From positions 24,036,412 to 24,100,411 of the forward strand of contig NC_045139.1 of the NCBI RefSeq assembly GCF_008831285.2: DNA of 64,000 nucleotides. Reading direction: 5' to 3'. The position numbers and the translations under genes were made by a program. The notes beneath the pieces are model-generated. The model was given only the letters and a program-made list of their open reading frames with translations. It ran no database searches and had not been told where the DNA came from. Shown in pieces: positions 34,125 through 45,800 of this stretch; position 1 is the first letter of the stretch; each line of letters starts with the position of its first letter. This DNA is from Nymphaea colorata (Eukaryota > Streptophyta > Magnoliopsida > Nymphaeales > Nymphaeaceae).

Positions 34125-37100
34125 TCATAAGGTAAAAGAAATGAGATTGAGAAGCATGGTTATGTTAATTAATTTCTTACAATTTACAATGCCGAGACCA
34201 GAATTTGCACAAATAAACATATGAAAAGAAGATTCATGTGTATAGCCTTCCATGCTTTAATTAATTTTCAAAGCCATCTCCGCTACTTTTCTATTCTTGA
34301 ATCAGAGGTCAGACTGTGTTTTTAGTTAAAATTGACAATTTCCTCAGGCAAATGTATACGATAATTTCAAAAGCTGAAGATAATTTCAAAAGGCAGAGTC
34401 ATTCTTTTCATCATTTTTGCAAGCAAAAAGCAGCCAAGAAATTATAGGCATTTGATTTTCAATACTTTGCACATTTTAGTTTTCTCTTCAAACATTGAAC
34501 TTCCTTTCCATATTTAAGTTGCAATCTAGAATGTTTTACTGCACGAATACTTGTGGATTCAGTAGAGTTTGGTAGTTTTCTTCATAATGCGAGTAGCCAT
34601 AGTGTCTAATTTGGGTGACTTTCAAGTTGTTTGCTATGCTAGTGATCGTGGGATCATCAGAAAGGTTTGAAGCCGTAAGTTCATTAATTTGAAAGTATGA
34701 GTTTTTGTTATATCCTGTTAAAAGTATAAAAATCAATGCTCAATAAGAAATAAGCTTGTTTTGGAGTTTCAATTTCATTTTCTGTTTATAAATATAAACA
34801 AAACAGGGGATCAACAGGCTCAACCCTAACTTATTACTATAAAATTTAGAATTCTTGGCTGAAAATGGTTTTCTAAGAAGGTTTTCTCGACAGAGAGATA
34901 TGGAATGGTACTGAGGACCAATGGTACTGAGGACCAACCCCACTGCATTGTTCTTTTTTTCTTATAATCTCAGGCCAAATGCAGTCTTTACATCAGTGCT
35001 TTTTGTTGTTTCTCATTCTAATAGTTTTAAATCTTGTAGGTTTACTAAGCAATTGCCAATTTGAAATCTTGTTTGGATTGCAACTCACTCCAAAGCTTAT
35101 CCATATTCTTTGATGTTTCTGAACAGTTTTAACAATTCTATCATTCTAGTTAATGCACTAAATTATATATTTTTTTAACATGACAACATTTTTCTGAGTA
35201 ACCAAGATGCATAATTTTAGTGCATGATCAGGAAGGAGGTATTTTATCTAAATGTGTCGAGGGAGGGACTCTTATGTGTAGGTTACTATTTTTCTCTGAT
35301 GGCAGGGCCTCGCTAGATTTCCACTATCAATAAATGTTTTGTTGCTCATATTCTCCAAGAATCAATTCTAAAATGTGTGATCTTCTGTCTTCTTTCAAAT
35401 ATTCCTACAAACTAATAGAAAGGTCTCCATACTGTCATAGGATCATGCAGGCTTTCTTGGTTGGAAACTTGGAGAGCAGATAATTGTCGAGAAGGCATCA
35501 ACACTAGGCTCTTCTTCAAGGAACATTTACAACATCAATTGTGTGTACAAATTCAAGTTTTTTTTTTTGTCAGGATCATGGTCAAAAGTGGTTATTGGAA
35601 GCTACAAGATGGTGTTTTATTTTCTTTTGTCATTAAAATTTGTTGTTCTTTTTTGTGCATTTGAGCGATATTTGATTATTGGTTGTTATCTAGCTTTTGT
35701 TTTGTTTTTGTATTTGCTTATGTCGCAAAGAAGGCTGACTTGTCATTTTCCCAATGGCGTCATGCTTACATATTTTTCAAATTTGTTTGATGCTACAATT
35801 TGCAAAATTGCTAAATAAATTCTCATATTATTTTATGATGATTTTCATCCCAGCTGTTTTTATTTTGTAGGATTTTTCAATTGCTAGGTACTCTAGTGTT
35901 TTTGTCATTAACAGTATCCAACAATTTAGGTAAATCCAATGAACTCCCAATTCCAGAATCTTAATTTCCTTAATTCAAACAAAAAAATTTCAATTCTAGA
36001 ATCAAAATTCCGAGTTATAGGTAAAATTTTGGTTCCATAATTTTAGATTTTTTTAGAATTGGATGGAATTGAAATAGAGATTGATAAGGCCGAATTTGTG
36101 GAACTGTAAAATTAAAATTCTCATTATTGATGAAGTGGAAATTGCATTATCAAACAAATAATTTTCATTCCAGAATTATAGTATCATTCTTGGATCAAAA
36201 TTTCGGAATTGTTACTTTACCTTGCGGGTGGACTTATTATTTCAAAATTTTTTCATCTCTCAGTATTAGGACATATGTTATGATCGTTTTAATTCATCAG
36301 TTCTAGAATTTTAATTCATGTTTTATCACTCTTGTCATTTTCAATTCTGAAATCAAAATTACATTCTATCAAACACAAAAGGAAACTAGAACTAGAATTT
36401 TCATTCCAATTCCAATTTTGAGGTGGAATTTTGTTTCTAGAATTTTAAATGTAGAACCAAAATTCAAGGCCGTCAAACACATGTCAGTAACATAGACTTA
36501 CAATTCCATTCTTCTTGAAAAACTAGAAATAGAAAGTTGAAAACAAAAAAGAACTAACTTCCAATGGTAAGAACAAAATTGACCTGGTTCGGCTCCAGGT
36601 CTCAAGGGAAAATTTCCTGACAAACATAGTAAGGAACAGCATTTTCTTGCTGATTTCAAAAGGAAATCATGTTTATGAATCAAAAGTACATCATACTCTC
36701 ATGAAGAAACTGGGGAAAAAAATTTAAAGAACAAAATTAGAAACCCAAACTTTAGATAGACATTAAAAGGTAAAATATTTAATAGACATTCCATGTGGCC
36801 TTTAAACATTGGAGTGTTACTGATTAGCACTCTCGTTTATGTGCGTTAACTTCTTGATGCTGAAACAGGGTTGGTCAAATCTGATGCATCTCTTGGTCTT
36901 CATGTGACTGATTAATGTGCAACAGAAAATAATAGTAACAAAAAATTATCATTTATATATGGATGTCTAATGTTTTAGTTATACGTAAATTATGTCCATG
37001 CACGCATACAACAGAGCTTATAAAGGAAGGGAAAAAGATGAACATGTTTTAATTGACTTTGCTAGTGACAAAGTAGACCATCAAACGAGTACTTTATCCA

Positions 37101-37549
37101 ATGGAGCAGATTTCTATCTCTTAAAAGAAAAAAGCAACTTGTTAATGGGACAACCCTCGGTTGAACATAAGTGGACCACCTGCCCACCGTGCTGCAAGAC
37201 CTTGAAAACCAAGTCTTCCTAGTCAAGATTACAAGCCTCTGTGTTCATATATTGGTTCTTCCTTTCCAACAACCCCATATTCATGCCATTCGTGCCACAT
37301 TCTTCCACACAGCAAGCTCTTATCAGCGCCTTTCGAAAATTTCCTTCCAACTTGCTTAAAAGAGAGGAGATTTTTTCCACACATTGAATACCAGAGGAAA
37401 CAAAAATCTTGACTTTAAAATTTCTTCTAACAAATAGCGTGACCATCCTCCTTATAATGATGCCTTTTCTACTCACTGGCTAAGAGCACCACCTCCCCCT
37501 CTTCCTCCCTTGATGGGATAATCAAACAGCAGCTGGGCTAGCTAGCCCC
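34125..37549. repeat. Duplication block B: S module, long form
   Basis: Collinear with D (55405-61054, apart from D-specific insertions). Marks: AAAAGAAATGAGATTGAGAA, GGGATCATCAGAAAGGTTTG, AAGAAGGCTGACTTGTCATT, GGAAATCATGTTTATG and ACCACCTGCCCACCGTGCT. Minus-strand ORFs at 34536 and 36498 have counterparts in D at 56712 and 59001 but no recognisable motif. I treat the module as upstream non-coding DNA of K2. Confidence 0.8.
37453..37458 (+). promoter_or_regulatory. Candidate TATA box of K2
   Basis: CTTATAATG, about 97 bases upstream of the K2 start codon. The paralogous site in K4 reads CTTATAAATG (60957-60962). Confidence 0.45.
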
Positions 37550-37848
37550 ATGTGAGCGGCAGCATCTTTCATAAACCTTCTTCTTGCTCTTCTTTCCTTT
37601 CTCCTGATCTGCCTCTTTCCTTCAACCCTCGCTAGCTCTGCCTGCAATGGCTCTTGCAACAACTACGAGGACTGCGAAGGGCAACTTACCTGCACCAGCG
37701 GGTGACGCACCGACGATCTGGACGCCGGCACTCACATCTATACTGGTGCAGGATCACCTTCGAAGGATGGTGGTTGGATGGTGGTTGTAATCCGACTGGA
37801 TCAATGACATGCAATGGGATGAACTACCCCACTTACACATGTTCTCCT
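37550..37848 (+). pseudogene. K2, kiwellin pseudogene cut by copia-3
   Basis: N-terminal half of a kiwellin: signal peptide region (SFINLLLALLSFLLICLFPS), Cys module (CNGSCNNYEDCEGQLTC) and part of the next segment up to the YPTYTCSP motif (37826-37848). The start ATG at 37550 is followed directly by TGA (GCA in K3). A second stop TGA at 37703 replaces the CGA of K4, and the next Cys codon is CGC. The remaining 3' half is missing because the sequence jumps at 37849 into LTR-like DNA of copia-3. Confidence 0.85.
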
Positions 37849-37916
37849 TGTATAAGAGGAAGAAAAAAATGAAAAAAATGAACAGAATTTTTTAACGTGG
37901 TTCAGAATTTTTTTCT

Positions 37917-38273
37917 AAGTATGCCCTTAACACCTCATCTTTTCCAATGGAACCCTCCCATTACTCCATTGCTCTTAAACACTCGGGTTGGCATCAAGCT
38001 TGAAAGATGAGATGGCTGCTTTACAGGCTAATCATACTTGGGATCTTGTGCCTTGAGCCTTTCAAGATGCCCATCTCCTTTTGGTTTAGTTTTGAAAACC
38101 CAATGGCTACCGATCACCTGCATGTCTGAAGTTCGAGGCACAAGACCCCAAGCGTGATTAGCCTGTAAAGCAACCATCTCATGTTTCATAGCTTGATCCC
38201 AACCCGAGTGTTTAAGCGCAATGGACTAATGGTTGGGTTCCGTTGGAATAGATGAGGTGTTAAGGGCATACTT
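37917..38273. repeat. Inverted repeat (fold-back) in copia-3
   Basis: Left arm 37917-38053 and right arm 38136-38273 are reverse complements over about 137 bases with roughly a dozen differences. They are separated by an 82-bp spacer. Both arms encode the RT start segment GW.QA...EM.ALQANH, on opposite strands. Confidence 0.85.
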
Positions 38274-38758
38274 GGGATTAGGTTTGACAATGCCAGATTT
38301 GGATCGAGTAGCCATTGGATGAGTAGATGAGGAAGAGGATGTCGGTGAGGCTAGTGATGGAACCAGTTGGGCTAATTGGCAAGGTAATGGTGGGTTTGAT
38401 ATTTCTTTTTGGAGCTCATTAGGTGGGTCTTCGGAATTATGCATTTGTGCTAGATGTTGAGACTCTAAATGGTCGTCATTTGAAGAGTATGAAAATGATA
38501 CAAAATCAGCATTAGCGGATATTGCCCTAGAGGTTGGCATGGTAGTTTGGTAGGGAAAAATGTTTTCATCAATTACAACATGCCAAGAGATGTATACCCG
38601 CCCAGTTGAAGGATAAAGGCATCTACATCCCTTATGATGATTGGTATAGCTAGCAAACACACATGGTAGAGACTTGGGTTGAAATTTATGATTTGTATAA
38701 CCCTGAATATAAAGATAACATCCATATCCAAAGGTGCAAAGACAACAAGAAGGCTGTT
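38055..38758 (-). pseudogene. Second copia lineage joined to copia-3 (IN C-terminus, RT start)
   Basis: Minus strand reads CTFGYGCYLYIQGYTNHKFQ, CRCLYPSTGRVYISWHVVID and the linker HPMATRSKSGIVKPNPKYAL, then RT start GWDQAMKHEMVALQANHAWG and VIGSHWVFKTKPKGDGHLER. This repeats the IN C-terminus and linker already present at 38770-39250, but in a clearly different sequence. It stops where the inverted arm begins. Confidence 0.75.
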
Positions 38759-40887
38759 GAAAAGGAGGATTTTGGTCTTCTTGTGCCATCTTGTGAGCGG
38801 GTGGTCATGCTATGAGTTCGAAGTGGAGGCATGGCTGGAGGTGGAGGAATGGCTGAGTCGTCTAGTGTGGGAGGTGGAGCTGGAGTAGGAGGTGAGTCAT
38901 GGGTAGAAGTGGTTTGAGATGATGGTGGTGGGTGATTTGAGAGGGAGTTGGTTGTGGTAGGAAGCATAGGTAAAAAAATGGGTAGTGGTATGTTGGTACT
39001 ATGGGGATCATGAAGTGGTTTTGGTTGTTCATGAAATAGAAAATCTGACTCATTGAAAACATTTTGGATGACGATGATTTTGGAATTGTTGAGGTTGTAA
39101 CAAAGATAACCCTTGTGAACATTTGAGTATCCAAGAAAGGCGTGTTTGGAGGACTTAGGTTGAATCTTGTGTTGATGATAAGGTTGTAAGTTTGGGTATG
39201 CGGCACAACCAAACACTCGCAAGAACTTATAATTTGGAGGTTTTTGGTATAAAGTTTCAAACAGAGACTTCCCTTTGAGACCTGTTGTAGGAACACGGTT
39301 CAATACATATGTTGCTATGCTGAATGCATAAGTCTAGAATTCTACTGGAATGCCTCCATGATTAAGATGAGAGAGACCTGTTTCAACAATGGTGCAATGC
39401 TTCCTTTCAGTTGTGTCATTCTGTTCATGTGTATGAGGGCAGAAAATTTTTCTTTCGATACCATGATCTTGAAAGAATTTGTTGAGAGCGGCATACTCAC
39501 CACCACCGTCAGATTGAAAAAATTTAATTTTTGAATCAAAGATATTTTTGACTTTCACCTTGAACGCTTTAAAGGCCTTTTCAACATCAGACTTATATGT
39601 CAGAAAATAAATCCATGTATACTTCGAGTATTCATCTATAAAGCAGACATAATATCGATATCTATCTTTGCTAATCATGGGTGCAGGACCCCATAGATCC
39701 GAGTGAACCACTTCAAGTGGTTTAGTAGCATTGTGATCAAACAGAGTAAATGGAAGAGCATGTGATTTTCCAAATTGACAAGCATCACAAAAGTTATTGT
39801 TTTTGACATCACTCTCAAAAGGGAGTTTAAATTGTCTCAAAATAAAATGAACATTATTCAAGGCTATGTGTCTAAGTCTAGCATGCCATCTACTAATAGT
39901 AGTCTGTTCTCCATAGAGTGCCACCTTCTTAGTTTGATGTTGATTACTTTCTGGTTGTTGGAGTTGGAGACGATAGAGACCATTGTTACTCCTTCCTTGT
40001 AGGATCACCACCCCTATATGTTGGTCCTTCACCACACAATGATTTGCAGAAAATTCAGACACAACTTGATTATCTTTGCAGAATTTATTCACAGATAACA
40101 GATTATGAACCATTTTTGGAGCATGAAGAATATCTCGCAGAGCAACAGTAGATTTAGGAAGATGAAAAAGAGCTGACCCAATGTTTTGAATACACACACT
40201 TGATCCGTCCCCAACCTTAATAGTGTCGTTGCCTTCATAAGGTTCATGAATTGTCATCGATCCAAGAGAGTTGATGATGTGATGAGTTGCTCCTCTGTCA
40301 GGGATCCAATTTGCAACATCTAACATTTGAGGAGATGAGTGATATACCTGAGAATTTGAGGATGATGATGTATTCGAGATGGTAGTTGCTGCTGCGGTGT
40401 GATCTTTCCTTGCTATTTTAAAGTAATTCTTGGCACTGTGGCCCATTTTATCACAAAACTGACAGATAATACGTTTTCTTCCATTGTAATCAGATCTGCC
40501 ATGTCCGAAATCAGATCTGCCTCGGCCTTGACCACGACCTCTATGCAGCGTTGAGGGCTGTCTAAAATTTTCCCTTCCTGCTGAATATGGTTGGGCATAA
40601 TGCGCGGCAAGAGCAAACGTATCATGCTCAAGATTTTGTTCTTTAAGTTGTGTTTCTTGTGTGAGAAGGAGGCCATGTGGATCACTGAGAGATATCGGAT
40701 CTACATGAGGGGTCAGAGATGTTTTGAAGGCTGAGTATTCACGAGGAAGTCCTCTTAGGATATGCATAATTAAATCTTCCTCTTTTACTGGTTTTGAATC
40801 AACAACGAGTTGGTGAGCCAACATCTTGGCTTTATAGAAATAATCGTCCATAGTTAAGTTTCCTTTCCTTAGTCTAAGCTTGTGCAT
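38686..40887 (-). pseudogene. copia-3 gag-PR-IN portion
   Basis: Minus-strand frame beginning inside gag (MHKLRLRKGNLTMDDYFYKA). CCHC-like knuckle CQFCDKMGHSAKNYF has Tyr where the last Cys should be. Protease active site reads WIPDRGATHHI; the family has DSG or DTG, so Ser is replaced by Arg. Integrase shows WHARLRHIALNN, CDACQFGKSHALPF, VVHSDLWGPAP, FIDEYSKYTW and a glutamate region changed to EQNDTTERKH. A TAG stop at 39334 replaces the expected Trp codon. The frame continues as LNRVPTTGLKGKSLFETLYQ and FGCAAYPNLQPYHQHKIQPK to the linker HSMTTRSQDGTRRPK, where the second lineage begins. Confidence 0.85.
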
Positions 40888-41556
40888 ATTGTTTGATGTT
40901 TTTGAACATTTTTAACAATTCTATTATTCTAGTTAAGCACTAAATAATATCTTTTTGACATGAAAACAATTTGCTGATTAACCAAGATGCATAATTTTAC
41001 TTCATGATCAGGAAGGAGCTATGTTATCTAAATATGTTGAGAGAGGGACTCTTATACGTAGGTTACTATTTTTTTGAGATGGGATGGCCTCGCTAGATTT
41101 CCTCTATCAATAAACAGTTTTGTAGCTCATATTATCCAAGAATAAATTCTAAAATGTGTGATATTCTGTCTTCTTTCAAATATTCCTGTAATAGCAACAA
41201 AATGACGAGGTCTTCATCAGGCTTTCTTGGTTGGAAACTTGGAGAGCATATAATTCTTAAGAAGGCATCAACACTAGGCTGTTCTTCAAGGGACATTTAC
41301 AACATCAATTGTGTGCCATATTCAAGTTTGTTTTTGTTAGGATCGTGGTCGAAAGTAGTTATTGTAAGCTACAAGATGGTGTTTTATTTTCTTTTGTCAT
41401 TATAATTTAATATTTTTTTTATGCATTTGAGCGATATTTGATTATTAGTTGTTATTTAGCTTTTTTGGGCTAGAGACATGCGCCTCGCCCCCTTTTGGCT
41501 CCGCCCCTGCTTCTTCCTCCCTCAACGGGATAAACTAACAGCAGCTAGCTAGCCCC
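40877..41556. repeat. Duplication block C: S module, short form
   Basis: Matches 15044-15717 of block A very closely, including the junction where TTATTTAGCTTTTTTGGGC runs into a GC-rich scrap (GGCTCCGCCCCTG, about 41484-41509) and then directly into CTTCTTCCTCCCTC before the K start. In B and D about 1.8 kb lies between these points. The K core promoter is therefore missing here. Confidence 0.85.
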
Positions 41557-41661
41557 ATGGCAGCGGCAGCATCTTTCCTATTCCCCGCTCTTCTTTCCCT
41601 TCTCCTGATCCTCTCACCATCAACCCTTGCTTTCTCCTCCTCCTGCAATGGCCCTCGCAGC

Positions 41662-41970
41662 TGTTAGGGAAAGAGATGACAAACCGTGTGAAGCATTAAG
41701 GAAAGAGGCAATCAAGGATTACTGCGTGGAGAAATAAGGGAAGAAATGAAGATTGGCAATCAAGGAATTGCCGTGTGAAGATTTATCCGAGCGAAGGAAG
41801 ATTCTCAAATGTTGTAACTCCTTATCATATGTATAGCAGCCTCCTCACGTTGTATTAGTTACCATATCTATACCAGCCGTGTAAACATTATAAATAGGAT
41901 GAAAACTCTTACAAAAAAATAACAGTAAGAGAATTACTCACTTGCCTGCGTCATCTTCTTATTTCTTTCA
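41662..41970 (+). repeat. 5' LTR of copia-4
   Basis: 309 bp from TGTTAGGGAAAG to TTATTTCTTTCA. Contains a TATA-like box in ACATTATAAATAGG (about 41886-41899), the likely core promoter of the element. Confidence 0.9.
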
Positions 41971-41972
41971 TA

Positions 41973-41985
41973 TGGTATCAGAGCC
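41973..41985 (+). promoter_or_regulatory. Primer-binding site of copia-4
   Basis: TGGTATCAGAGCC, complementary to initiator Met-tRNA, two bases after the LTR end. Confidence 0.9.
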
Positions 41986-42504
41986 ACAGTGCGTGGTTGT
42001 TGGTGCTCCTCAAATTCACCTAGTGCCCTTTGTTCAGACATAGTTCTTTTGAGTGTTCCCATTTACCTGCACATGAACACAGGTATCAACCTTCGTTGGT
42101 CCTCACACTGCTCAGGAAACATCTCTTGCTTGTTGCGGTTCCAAAGAGACTATTCTTGCCCAAAACAGTCACCTGAGCCGGCTGAAACCTTCCATTTTCT
42201 TGCCGCCTCTCCTGCTGGGTCTTCTTCTATGAAACAGGGAAAAACTGCCGCCCCTCCCGCTGGGTCTTCTTATGTGAAACAGGGAAAACAGGGGAAACTA
42301 CCTTTCGTCTTTAACACCAGTGCTGTCTTCTTGTTCATCGAATCCCCTCGAGGTTGCACAGGAAGCATCGCTAAGGAGTCTTCTTTCCGACGGACTGGTG
42401 CTTGACCGGACTCAGTGCTGGAGTTGGCCGGAATCTCGTGATTTCCGGTTGCATATTTGTGGATCCTCTGTTCAGCGTAAAAAAAAAAGGGGAAAACGCC
42501 TGCT

Positions 42505-42800
42505 CGCCTTCGTTCGTGCGCTACTGCTCGCCTCCTTTTTCCTCAGCGTCTATCTCCCTCGCCCGTGCGCTACCGCTCGCCTCCTTCCCGTTGCGCTATC
42601 TCCTTCGCCCGTGCGCTACTGCTCGGTTCTTTTCCGCGCACCACCAAAAAGCGTTCTCTCTCTCTCTCTTGCCAGGACCTCGAGTGCTCGGTCGGTGCTG
42701 TCTATCTCTGGCGCTATTTTAAAAGGTGCACGCTCTCTCGACCTCGAGCGCTCGGTCTTCATCACCTGAAGGCTCTCTCTCTCTCTCTCTCTAGCGTGGT
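42505..42800 (+). repeat. Tandem repeats in copia-4 leader
   Basis: The motif CGTGCGCTACxGCTCGCCTC or close variants occurs three times between about 42515 and 42635. A second motif, ACCTCGAGxGCTCGGTC, occurs twice (about 42677 and 42740). Both are followed or preceded by CT dinucleotide runs (42655-42670, 42773-42793). This GC- and CT-rich block lies between PBS and gag. Confidence 0.8.
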
Positions 42801-42891
42801 GCTGTCTTTGAAAGGTGCGCTCTCTCCCTCTTTGACGAAGGAGACATTGCCGACTCCCGATTCCTTGGAAATCTGTATTTTTGGTAGTGCC

Positions 42892-45800
42892 ATGGCTGCC
42901 ACCATGCCTATCCAATGGAATGCTACTGCTGCACTAATTTCGGTCAAACTCAACCGAGATAACTACTTGTTATGGCGAAGTCAGCTGGAGTCAGTAATGG
43001 ACTCTCAAGATCTTCTTCAATTTGTTGATGGGACTTAAGTCGAACCACCGAAAGAGATAATGAAGGTTGGCAAAACTGAAGTGAATCTAGAATTTGTTGC
43101 GTGGAAAAAGATGGATCGTCTTGCATTAAGCTGGATCAAGACAATGGTCACGGAAGCTGTGTTAGGGCAGATTATGCGAGCCAAAACTGCCTATGATGCT
43201 TGGTCGACCCTTGAAAAATCTTATGGTTCTCAGTCTCCTTTGAGAATCACGTTGTTGCGAAAGGAGTTGCTTCTTATCAAGAAGGGAAGTATGTCTATGC
43301 AAGCTTATTTAGATCAAATCAGATTTCTTTCAGATACTTTATCTACTGCTGGTCACGAAATTTCTGATCAGGATTTAGTACAAGTCACGCTTAATGGATT
43401 ACCATCGAATATGAAAGTTTTATAACCATGCTTACTGGTCCATCATCATCAAACCTTTCATTTTCTGAACTTTTTGATCTTCTGCTCAATCAAGAAAAAC
43501 GGCTTGCCCTACTTAAGTCGACTTCAATGAACTCGACTGCATTTGTTCAGCCAGCAACGCAGGTTGTCAACCACACTGCATTCAATGTTTTTCGTGGGCA
43601 ACGCCGAGGCCGAGGATTTTTCCATGGTCGAGGAGGAAGAAATCAAGGTGGTCGTGGAAATCAATTTCAGGGACGTGGAAATCGGCCTCAGTCACAAATG
43701 CAACATGGTACGGCCAATTCACAATACCAACATCCTCCAATTGTTTGCCAATATTGTGGACGAAAGGGGCGCTCAGCTCGCACGTGCTACGACATTCCAC
43801 AGGCCTACTCTGCCATGAGTTTGCAGGACTCATTAAATGAATACTGGTACCCAGATACAGGGGCTACAAACCATATTGTAGCAAGTGATGATATGATGCA
43901 CAACAAAGCTCCTCAGGGTGGACAAGAGAACGTCATGATTGGTAATGGCCCTCGTCTTTCTATTAAACATATTGGTGATCTATTAGTTGATGTTGATGGG
44001 AATTCTTTTAAACTGAAGAATACTCTTCACGTCCCCACTATTGCTCATAATTTGCTATCAGTCGGAAAATTTACTACTGATAATGACTGTATTTTTGAGT
44101 TCTCACCGTATGAATTTGTGATCAAGGATCGACGAACAAACAAGATTCTTCTTCGGGGACCAAAGAAGCGTAATGGACTCTATCCCATTGCGCTTAAGCG
44201 AGCTAAGGAGAATCAAGAAAGAGCCTCCTTCAGCAGTTGGTTTTCACGTCACAATAATGCAGCCTCATATGAATTATGGCATCGCCGGTTAGGACATGCA
44301 AATACAAGGATTGTGAATCTTTTAAATACTAGTTGCTTGATTTCAATAAATTCCTCATCTCGAAAAGAGATCTGTGAATCATGTCTTATTGGCAAAATGC
44401 ATAAACAACCATTTCCTTCTTCTGATTTTCATGCTTCTCGAGTTCTTGAAGTTTTGCACATGGACGTTTGGGGACCGGCTCCTGTACTCTCCAAGGATGG
44501 TTTCAAATATTTTCTTCTAATAGTTGACAATTTTTCTCGCTACTCATGGTTATTTTCTTTAAAGACAAAATCCGAAGTGGTTGACTGTGTTTGCAATTTT
44601 AAGGTCCTGGTAGAAAATCAATTAAGTTCTAAAATTGCCACCATTCAATCAGACAATGGAGGAGAATTTTGCAACAAGGTGTTGGAGTCATTCTGTGAAG
44701 CAAATGGAATTCTTCATCGTTTTTCATGTCCCTATACGCCTGAGCAAAATGGCATAGTGGAAAGGAAAAATAGACACATTGCGGAAATCGGTTTGAGTAT
44801 GATATATGACTCTGGCCTCGATTATAAGTTTTGGAATGAATCTTTCAGGATTGCAGTATATATTATTAATCGGCTCCCGACTCTCAAGCTTAAACGCAAG
44901 ACTCCTTTTCAATTGGTGTTTGACAAGGTGCCTGATTATACTCATCTACGAGTTTTTGGGTCCATATGTTATCCACTGCTTTCTCTATCAAACAACACCA
45001 AATTCCAATCAAAGACCACTTGGTGCATTTTTCTTGGCTATGCAAGCAGACACAAAGGGTATATATGTTATGATACTACACTTCAAAAGACTCTTATTTC
45101 CCGACATGTCATTTTTTATGAAAGCTTGCATATTGGGCAATCACCAACAACTTTTAATTCTTCTTTGTGGACACCCATGGCTCAAATTGATCAATGTACG
45201 TTCGATCTTGAACATAGCAACTCTCACAACATGAGCCCTTCACTAGTAGAGCCAACATATCAAGATCATCCTCTTTCATTAGTCAATCCTGCATCATCAC
45301 CATCTCATCACCAAAGTTCTTTTGTGCCACACGTTGTTGAACTACCAGCCTCTCAGTCAGACATGTCCATATCTCCTTTACAACCAAACCCTTTGTCACT
45401 GGTAGATAATCTTCCACACACACACGAGGCTGAAAATGAAGCAATACAAGAACTTGCTGAAAGCTCATCTCGACCAGCTCAACATACTCATCCTATGGTA
45501 ACCAGGTCGATGACCGGTTCCTTGATACCAAAAACTTTTTGTGCTATGTTGGATCAAAAGGAACCGTCCTCCTTTAGAGAAGCAATTAAGCATGGTGACT
45601 GGCAGCAAGCAATGAAACATGAGATCAATGCACTCAAAGAAAATAAAATGTGGCGACTCATTCCCCCACGTCCTGATCTTCATGTCATTAGCTCAAAATG
45701 GGTGTACAAGATCAAACGGAACGTTGATGGAACCATAGCTAGACATAAGGCACGTCTTGTTGCTCGTGGTTTCCTTCAAAAAGAAAGCATCGACTACTTG

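Larger units (their letters stand above)
37849..40880 (-). mobile_element. copia-3, chimeric and truncated copia element
   Basis: Starts at the K2 break with TGTATAAGAGGAAG...AACGTGGTTCAG (37849-37903), probably the end of an LTR in minus orientation. A fold-back copy of the RT start follows (37917-38053). On the minus strand come the RT start (38054-38222), an integrase C-terminus/linker of one copia lineage (38226-38758), and then a linker, integrase, protease and partial gag of another lineage (38759-40887). The upstream gag, leader and 5' LTR are absent. The right edge falls in CTAAGCTTGT, which is also part of the S module at this site. Confidence 0.8.

Noticed and set aside
34536-34736. 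Minus-strand ORF with a relative at 56712-57080
   Set aside because: Similar peptides exist because the DNA is duplicated; the A copy (about 14500-14720) is frameshifted and no family motif is present.
36498-36683. Minus-strand ORF with a relative at 59001-59183
   Set aside because: Duplicated non-coding DNA; Ser/Cys/Phe-rich translation without a start context or motif.
41154-41405. Plus-strand ORF with GFLGWKLGEHIILKKASTLG, conserved in several S modules
   Set aside because: Preceded by a possible acceptor (TTTCACAG in A), but the A and D copies contain a stop or frameshift, the continuation is T-rich hydrophobic nonsense, and no family fits.
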